A stretch of 64,000 nt of DNA from Selenomonadales bacterium. Its GTDB lineage: Bacteria; Bacillota; Negativicutes; Sporomusales; UBA7701. This document shows, piece after piece, positions 59,283 through 64,000 of the stretch. The notes under the pieces are model-generated. The model was not told the origin of the DNA and ran no database searches. It saw nothing but the letters and a program-made list of their open reading frames with translations. The position numbers and the translations under genes were made by a program. The stretch is taken from positions 124,001-188,000 of the forward strand of contig JARKNV010000047.1 in assembly GCA_029976065.1 (NCBI GenBank), read 5' to 3'. Each line of letters starts with the position of its first letter. Position 1 is the first letter of the stretch.

Positions 59283-62200
59283 CTAATACTTCCACCGGCA
59301 GCCGGCGTTGATGCCCCAGTCCTTGCTCACCGTCGCCCCCCACGACTTCTCCGCGTCGATATATACCTGGCTCCTGCCGCTGTCGTACACGAACCCGAAC
59401 CCGGCCACCCACTGGTGGCCCTCCACGCTCGTCTCGAACGTCGCCCCGTCCACCCGCGTCGTGGAGTCGCCCTTGTACTCGTTCACCCACGCCACCTTGC
59501 CGTACAGTTGCCGACCCGCCCCGTCGGCCCCCTGCCACTTGCGGCCGCCCGTCAGCCCCAGGCGGAGCTGCAGCGACGTCGCCGCCGGCGCCTCCACCTT
59601 CAGCCCGTTCGCCGTCGTGTACGCCGCCCGGCTCGCCCACAGCGCTGCAAGCTCGGCCGCCGGCTCGATAAAGAAGCCGTCGCCCCGCTCGAACCGTTTG
59701 CCGCTCTCCGCCGACAGGCCAAAGCCGCTGCTGTTATAGGAGCCGCTGTCGCTCGCCGTCGAGAAGCGCGGACTGAACCGGTTGTACTTGCCGATCACGT
59801 CGAAATACGCCCCGTTCTCCCGCACCCAGCTCGCGTACGCCCCCAGGTAGCCGCTCTCCGTCGTCCCGCCGCTGCCGTTGTCGAAGGTGTTGTCCGCCTT
59901 GCCGTAGCCGAGGAGGAACCCCGTGTACTTCTTGCCCCCCGCGAAGCTCTGCGGGTTGTCCTTGCCGATCTCCAGGCCGTTCATCCGCTGGCGGTAGCCG
60001 CCCGCCCCCGCCGGCCGCACCGTGAAGCGGCTGGCGTAGGCCCGCGCCCACAGATCGTCCGCCGACTGGCCGCCCATCCTCAGCTCGCCCATCCGTTTCC
60101 GTATCTCGTTCATCTCGCTGTACCAAAGGGTCGTGAAGGAGGTAGTGGTGCCTATGACCGTCTTGGCGAGGGCGGACGGCTCGCCGGTCGTATAAAAGTA
60201 GTAGTCTTCGCCGCTGAGCGATGTGGAGATATCGGCCCCCCTGGCCAGGGAGAAGCGATAGGCGCCGAAATCGCCGCTGCCGCTGAAGGTGGCGTCGCTG
60301 CCGCCCGGCAGGTCGACGACCTTGACCGACTGGGCGCCGCCGGCCACCCCGCCGGAATTGGCGATCAGCAGCGTGTGGCTGCCCGTCGCCGAACCGGTGA
60401 CGGTGATGAGGTCGCTGGTACCGGCGGCCAGGTTGGTGTTGACGCGGAAGGCGGCGCTGCCGCTGAGGTTGGTGATGGTGAGGCTGGAGCCGGCGTTGAC
60501 GAAGCTGCCGCCGCTGACGTTGAAGGTGCCGTTGTTGACGATCGCCCCGTAAACCAGGCCGCCGGTGACCGTCAGCAGGCCGTTGTTCGTCAGCGTGCCG
60601 TTGTTATACAGCGCACCGCCGCTGGTCAGCGCGCTGTTATTGATCAGGGCGCTATTATTCGTCAACACGCCGCTGTTGGTCAGCGTGCCGTTATTGGTCA
60701 GCGTGCCGTCGTTGGTCAGGTTGCCGCCGCTACCGTTGGCCAGCGTCGCGCCGCTGGCGTTAATCAGGCTGCCGCTGCTCGTCAGCGCTGCGCCGTTGTT
60801 GTTGATAATTGCGCCGTCGTTCGTCAGCGTGCCGCCGGCGGCGTTGGCCAGGCTGCCGCTGTTGGTCAGCGTGCCGCTGTTGATGAAATTGAGGCTGACG
60901 TTGGTCAGCGTAGCACCGCTCTTATTCTCCAGGCTGCCGCTGTTGGTCAGCGTGCCGCCGCTGGCGTTAATTAGGCTGCCGCTGTTAGTCAGCGTGCCGC
61001 CGCTGGCGTTGACCAGGGTGTTGTTGTTAATCAGGCTGCCGCTGCTCGTCAGCGCTGCGCCGTTGTTGTTGATAATTGCGCCGTCGTTCGTCAGCGTGCC
61101 GCCGGCGGCGTTGACCAGGCTGCCGCTGTTGGTCAGCGCTGCGCCGTTGCTGTTGGTAATTGCGCCGCTGTTGGTCAGCGTACCGCCGCCGTCGTTGGTC
61201 AGGCTGCCGCTGTTGGCCAGCGTACCGCCGCTGGTATTTTCCAGGGCGCCGTCATTATTCAGGTAGCTGCTATTGGTCAGGCTGCCGCTGTTGGTCAGGC
61301 CGCCGCTGTTGGTCAGCGTGCCGCCGCCGGCGTTTGTCAGCGTGCCGCCGCTGTTATTGTTCAGAGTGCCGCTATTGCCCAATGTGCTGTTGTTGGTCAG
61401 GCTGCCGCTGTTGGTCAGAGCCCCGCTGCTCGTCAGCGTGCCGCTGTTGGTCAGCGTCCCGCCGCTGGCATTAGTCAGGGTGGCGCCGCTGGCGGTGGTC
61501 AGCATGCTGTTGTTTGTCAGCGTTCCGCCGCTCCTGTTTTCCAGGGTGCCGTCATTGTCCAGCGTGCCATTGTTAATTAGGCTGCCGCTGTTGGCCAACA
61601 GGCCGCTGCTCGTCAGCGAAGCGCCGCTGGCATTTGTCAGCGTGGCACCGCTGGCATTGACTATGGTGGCGCTGTTAATCAGCGTGGCGCCGCTGGCGTT
61701 GGTCAGCGTGCTGTTGTTTGTCAGTCTGCCGCTGGCGACGGTCAGCGTGCCGCTATTGGTAAAGGTGCCGGCGTTGGTCAGCGTGTCGTTATTAATAAAG
61801 GTGCCGGCGTTGGTCAGCGTAGCGCCGCTTTCGTTGCTCAGGGTGCCGTCGTTGGTCAGCATCCCGTTGTTGGTCAAGGTGCCGCCCGTGTAGTTCCACA
61901 GCCTGCCGCCGATGCTGAACGAACCGTTATTGGTCACGGCGCCGCCGTAATTGTAAAATCTGTAACCGCTGGTCACGGTGCCGGCGTTGGTTATGCCGCC
62001 GCGATTCTCCGTGTAATATAAACTCAAAGTACCGCTGCCCTTATTGGCCAGCGTGCCGTCGTTGGTCAGCATGTATTCATTGGTCATAGTGCCGTAATTA
62101 TTCAGCGTGCCGCCGCTGGCGTTGGTCATCTTGTAAACAGTGGTCATAGTGCCGTAATTGTTCAGCGTGCCGCCGCCGGCGTTGGTCAGCGTTCCGTTGC

Positions 62201-63440
62201 CGATGTTGGCGATGGTGCCGTAGTTGTTCAGCGTGCCGTTGTTGGTCATGGTAACGTCGAAGCCGTCAACCGGCCTGGCGTTGTTGGTGATGGTGCCGTT
62301 ATTTGTCAGCGTGCCGTTATTCGTCAGAGTGACGTCGCTGCGGGCTTCGTAGCTGGAGTTGGTGATGGTGCCGTTGTTGGTGAAATTGAGGCTGTTGTTG
62401 GTCACCGAGCTGTAGTTGGTCAGCGTGGCCGCGGCAGCGTTGGTCAGCGTGCCGCCGCTGGCGTTAATCAGGCTGCCGTAGTTTTCCAGCGTGCCGGTGT
62501 TGGTCAGTGTGCCGGCGGCGGCGTTGGTCAGCGTGGCGCCGACGCCGTTAGTCACCGTGCCGCCGCTGGCGTTGGTCACCGTGCCGTTGTTGATTAGGCT
62601 GCCGCCGTTAGTCAGCGCGGCACCGCTGTTATTCACCAGAATGTTGTTGTTGGTCAGCGTGGCGAGGCTGTGACTGCTCAGCGTGCCGTAATTGTCCACC
62701 CTGCCGTTGTTGGTGAAGGCACCGTAATTGTACAACGTGCCGTTGTTGGTCAGCGTGGCCCCGCTGGCGTTGGTCAGGTCGTAACATTGCAGGCTGCCGC
62801 TGTTGGTCAGCGTAGCCCCGCTGGCGTTGGTCAGCATGCTGCCGCTGTAGCTGGTCAGGCTGCCGCTGTTGGTCAGCGTGTTGTTATTGGTCAGCGCGCC
62901 TCTGTTGACCAACTCGCCGCCGCTCTTATTCTCCAGGCTGCCGCTGTTGGTCAGCGTGCCCCTGTTCTCTAGCGTGCCGCTGTTGTCGAGCGTGCCGCTG
63001 TTGGTCAGCGTGCCGTTATTGAGGTTGGTAAACGTGGCTCCGAAGTCGTTGGCGAAGGTGCCGCTATTGATTAAACTGCTGGTGTTGTCGTTCGTCCAGG
63101 TCGCACCGTAGGTATTTTCCATTAGGCCGTAATTGGTTATGGTATAGCCGTAATTGCTATATATGGTGCCGATATTGTATAGCGTGCCGCTGCTGGTCAA
63201 GTTGCCGCGAATGTACAATCTGCCGCCGCTGTTGTACACGGTGGCGGTGCTGTTGATCGCCAGCGAGGGAGTTAGGTTGTTGTCGCCCGTATAGTATTGC
63301 GTTTCATGATCACCCACCGTGCCGCCGACATCCGCGGCGTGAGCCGTGGGCGCCGGGGCCCCGTCGAACCACAAAACCGCGCCAAAGAGCACCATCCAAC
63401 AGCACAGCATTCTCGCCATACACATCATGTATTTCTTCAA
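59283..63440 (-). CDS. Autotransporter with tandem TLTNxGxL repeats and outer-membrane barrel
   Basis: The TTG at 63438-63440 after GAGGGTG gives 1385 residues; upstream codons lack a ribosome site. A signal peptide follows (LKKYMMCMARMLCCWMVLFG, then a cut near AHA-AD). The passenger (about 60-1000) is built of degenerate 7-9-residue units such as GTLTNSGSL, ATLTNASG and TLVNNNT, rich in Asn, Thr, Gly, Ser, Leu, which should form a beta-helix. A less repetitive stretch follows, then an autotransporter beta-barrel (about 1100-1385) beginning near LWARAYASRF and ending in the aromatic CRWKY. It marks an outer membrane. The role could be adhesion or biofilm formation; no protease site is seen. 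Confidence 0.88.
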   Translation of the reverse strand: MKKYMMCMARMLCCWMVLFGAVLWFDGAPAPTAHAADVGGTVGDHETQYYTGDNNLTPSLAINSTATVYNSGGRLYIRGNLTSSGTLYNIGTIYSNYGYTITNYGLMENTYGATWTNDNTSSLINSGTFANDFGATFTNLNNGTLTNSGTLDNSGTLENRGTLTNSGSLENKSGGELVNRGALTNNNTLTNSGSLTSYSGSMLTNASGATLTNSGSLQCYDLTNASGATLTNNGTLYNYGAFTNNGRVDNYGTLSSHSLATLTNNNILVNNSGAALTNGGSLINNGTVTNASGGTVTNGVGATLTNAAAGTLTNTGTLENYGSLINASGGTLTNAAAATLTNYSSVTNNSLNFTNNGTITNSSYEARSDVTLTNNGTLTNNGTITNNARPVDGFDVTMTNNGTLNNYGTIANIGNGTLTNAGGGTLNNYGTMTTVYKMTNASGGTLNNYGTMTNEYMLTNDGTLANKGSGTLSLYYTENRGGITNAGTVTSGYRFYNYGGAVTNNGSFSIGGRLWNYTGGTLTNNGMLTNDGTLSNESGATLTNAGTFINNDTLTNAGTFTNSGTLTVASGRLTNNSTLTNASGATLINSATIVNASGATLTNASGASLTSSGLLANSGSLINNGTLDNDGTLENRSGGTLTNNSMLTTASGATLTNASGGTLTNSGTLTSSGALTNSGSLTNNSTLGNSGTLNNNSGGTLTNAGGGTLTNSGGLTNSGSLTNSSYLNNDGALENTSGGTLANSGSLTNDGGGTLTNSGAITNSNGAALTNSGSLVNAAGGTLTNDGAIINNNGAALTSSGSLINNNTLVNASGGTLTNSGSLINASGGTLTNSGSLENKSGATLTNVSLNFINSGTLTNSGSLANAAGGTLTNDGAIINNNGAALTSSGSLINASGATLANGSGGNLTNDGTLTNNGTLTNSGVLTNNSALINNSALTSGGALYNNGTLTNNGLLTVTGGLVYGAIVNNGTFNVSGGSFVNAGSSLTITNLSGSAAFRVNTNLAAGTSDLITVTGSATGSHTLLIANSGGVAGGAQSVKVVDLPGGSDATFSGSGDFGAYRFSLARGADISTSLSGEDYYFYTTGEPSALAKTVIGTTTSFTTLWYSEMNEIRKRMGELRMGGQSADDLWARAYASRFTVRPAGAGGYRQRMNGLEIGKDNPQSFAGGKKYTGFLLGYGKADNTFDNGSGGTTESGYLGAYASWVRENGAYFDVIGKYNRFSPRFSTASDSGSYNSSGFGLSAESGKRFERGDGFFIEPAAELAALWASRAAYTTANGLKVEAPAATSLQLRLGLTGGRKWQGADGAGRQLYGKVAWVNEYKGDSTTRVDGATFETSVEGHQWVAGFGFVYDSGRSQVYIDAEKSWGATVSKDWGINAGCRWKY
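60570..63250 (-). repeat. Repeat array inside the autotransporter gene
   Basis: About 2.7 kb consist of imperfect tandem units whose plus-strand form is GTTGGTCAGCGTGCCGCTG and variants with GCCGCTGGCGTT. Many stretches of 20-60 bp recur nearly unchanged, for example around 60840 and 61080, which points to recent duplication or conversion. Length variation by slippage or recombination is likely. Confidence 0.85.
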
Positions 63441-63498
63441 ACCATTCACCCTCTTATTCTGGTTTCCGTACAGGACTGACCGCGCTACGCGGTAAGGA

Positions 63499-63876
63499 TC
63501 ACGCCGTTCCCTGTCTTTCGTCCGTCCCCGCTGCGGCACCGCCGTTGGCCGGCACGCCCGTTATAATCAGCCGCGCCAGTTCGCTTACCGGCGCCCGCTC
63601 CGTCGTTCGGCCGGTGAAAATGACCATACTGTCGGTCGCCGCCTCCACGGCGATAACCGAGAGCCCGGGATACTCCCGGCACAGCGCCTCTACAGCCCCG
63701 TGGCCGACGATTTCTGCGACGACCACCTCCGGGCGCAGCATTTTGAGTTCATTGGTCGCCTCCTTAAGGCAGGCATCGATTTCCACTATCCTCAGCCGGC
63801 TGTCTTGACGAAGACTGGCCGCCAACCCGGAAAAGTACACCGAATTTCCACAGAATACGACTTCTATCTGCTTCAA
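63499..63876 (-). CDS. Receiver-like small protein upstream of the autotransporter
   Basis: The 125-residue protein starts at a TTG (63874-63876) and reads IEVVFCGNSVYFSGLAASLR, EATNELKMLRPEVVVAEIVG, LCREYPGLSVIAVEAATDS and LARLIITGVPA. The alternating strand/helix pattern and the Asp/Glu positions resemble a response-regulator receiver or degraded receiver domain without an output domain; the usual phosphorylation Asp in the third strand seems to be replaced (VVVAEIVG). It lies 58 bp upstream of the autotransporter on the same strand and may control its production. Family assignment is uncertain. Confidence 0.55.
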   Translation of the reverse strand: MKQIEVVFCGNSVYFSGLAASLRQDSRLRIVEIDACLKEATNELKMLRPEVVVAEIVGHGAVEALCREYPGLSVIAVEAATDSMVIFTGRTTERAPVSELARLIITGVPANGGAAAGTDERQGTA

Positions 63877-64000
63877 TTCTCGCCACCGACTTTCGCTTTA
63901 TCGCTACTTTGTACATCCACTTTTGCCGAGATATCAATTATCAAGATAAATATTAGCAAAAGATGGCAGTAAAGCCACTAGCGGAAAGTATAGTGGCAAA
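63877..64000. other. Upstream region of the receiver-like gene, window end
   Basis: AT-rich non-coding sequence with an inverted repeat GCCACTA / TAGTGGC at about 63975-63997. It presumably holds the promoter of the receiver-autotransporter operon. Confidence 0.4.

Noticed and set aside
59148..60974. Long plus-strand open frame of about 600 codons opposite the autotransporter
   Set aside because: It is the complement of the repeat passenger and barrel; its low-complexity Ala/Val/Arg composition mirrors the repeats and it has no ribosome site or domain.
60570..63250. CRISPR-like regular repeats
   Set aside because: Units are short, degenerate, lack unique spacers and stay in one reading frame of the autotransporter.
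63970..64000. Cobalamin-riboswitch-like GCCACT sequence at the window end
   Set aside because: Only a short inverted repeat is present; the other conserved boxes are missing.
1..64000. tRNA, rRNA or tmRNA genes
   Set aside because: No cloverleaf-like or rRNA-like sequence was recognised on either strand.

Overview
The window reads as the chromosome of an anaerobic, outer-membrane-bearing Firmicute, most likely Negativicutes/Sporomusaceae (inference). Supporting signs are a large autotransporter with a C-terminal outer-membrane barrel, families typical of endospore-formers (CBO0543-type membrane proteins, DUF3231), and anaerobic chemistry (4-hydroxybutyryl-CoA dehydratase, Ptb/Buk, rubrerythrin, candidate selenoproteins). 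Core genes are GC-rich; the left edge and parts of 34-43 kb are more AT-rich.

Layout. 1-4.2 kb: edge of a prophage or other integrated element (Prim-Pol primase running off the window, small HTH proteins, two cargo genes). 4.3-7.9 kb: phosphate control (phoR, phoU, pstB) with two PhoP-box arrays. 8.0-11.2 kb: a minus-strand operon in which two small genes with in-frame TGA codons, members of the CC/Se-motif selenoprotein family, bracket a BenE-type transporter and a PatB/MalY-type C-S lyase; a divergent regulator follows. 13-15.9 kb: M20 amidohydrolase plus AbgT transporter. 16.2-23.7 kb: a sigma-54-controlled cluster for gamma-butyrolactone/4-hydroxybutyrate (lactonase, 4-hydroxybutyryl-CoA dehydratase, CoA-transferase, accessory Fe-S/Cys proteins, DUF1097 membrane protein) and its enhancer-binding protein. 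24-29.3 kb: TctABC transporter, two-subunit UxaA/SuyAB-type lyase and GntR regulator. 29.6-31.6 kb: tandem CBO0543 proteins and rubrerythrin. 31.7-38 kb: chemotaxis and signalling genes. 38-43.7 kb: DUF3231 pair, a radical SAM protein beside a frameshifted zinc-ribbon gene, a soluble chemoreceptor and an MFS relic. 43.8-47.7 kb: DASS transporter, butyrate kinase, phosphotransbutyrylase. 47.9-58.7 kb: IclR regulator and an eight-gene catabolic operon holding the lower meta-cleavage pathway (decarboxylase, hydratase, aldolase, acylating aldehyde dehydrogenase), two transporters, an ene-reductase and an amidohydrolase, but no ring-cleaving oxygenase. 59.3-63.9 kb: the autotransporter and a receiver-like protein.

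How the parts work together. The 16-24 kb genes form a route from lactone to 4-hydroxybutyrate, its CoA ester and crotonyl-CoA; Ptb/Buk at 45-47 kb could conserve energy from butyryl-CoA. The regulator's two target promoters share the same layout: a GG-N10-GC promoter with an inverted repeat AGTCGCAAA-N17-TTTGC(G/A)ACT about 130-140 bp upstream. The most novel features are the twin in-frame-TGA genes, whose coding sequences only become visible when TGA is read as selenocysteine, and the oxygenase-free meta-pathway operon.
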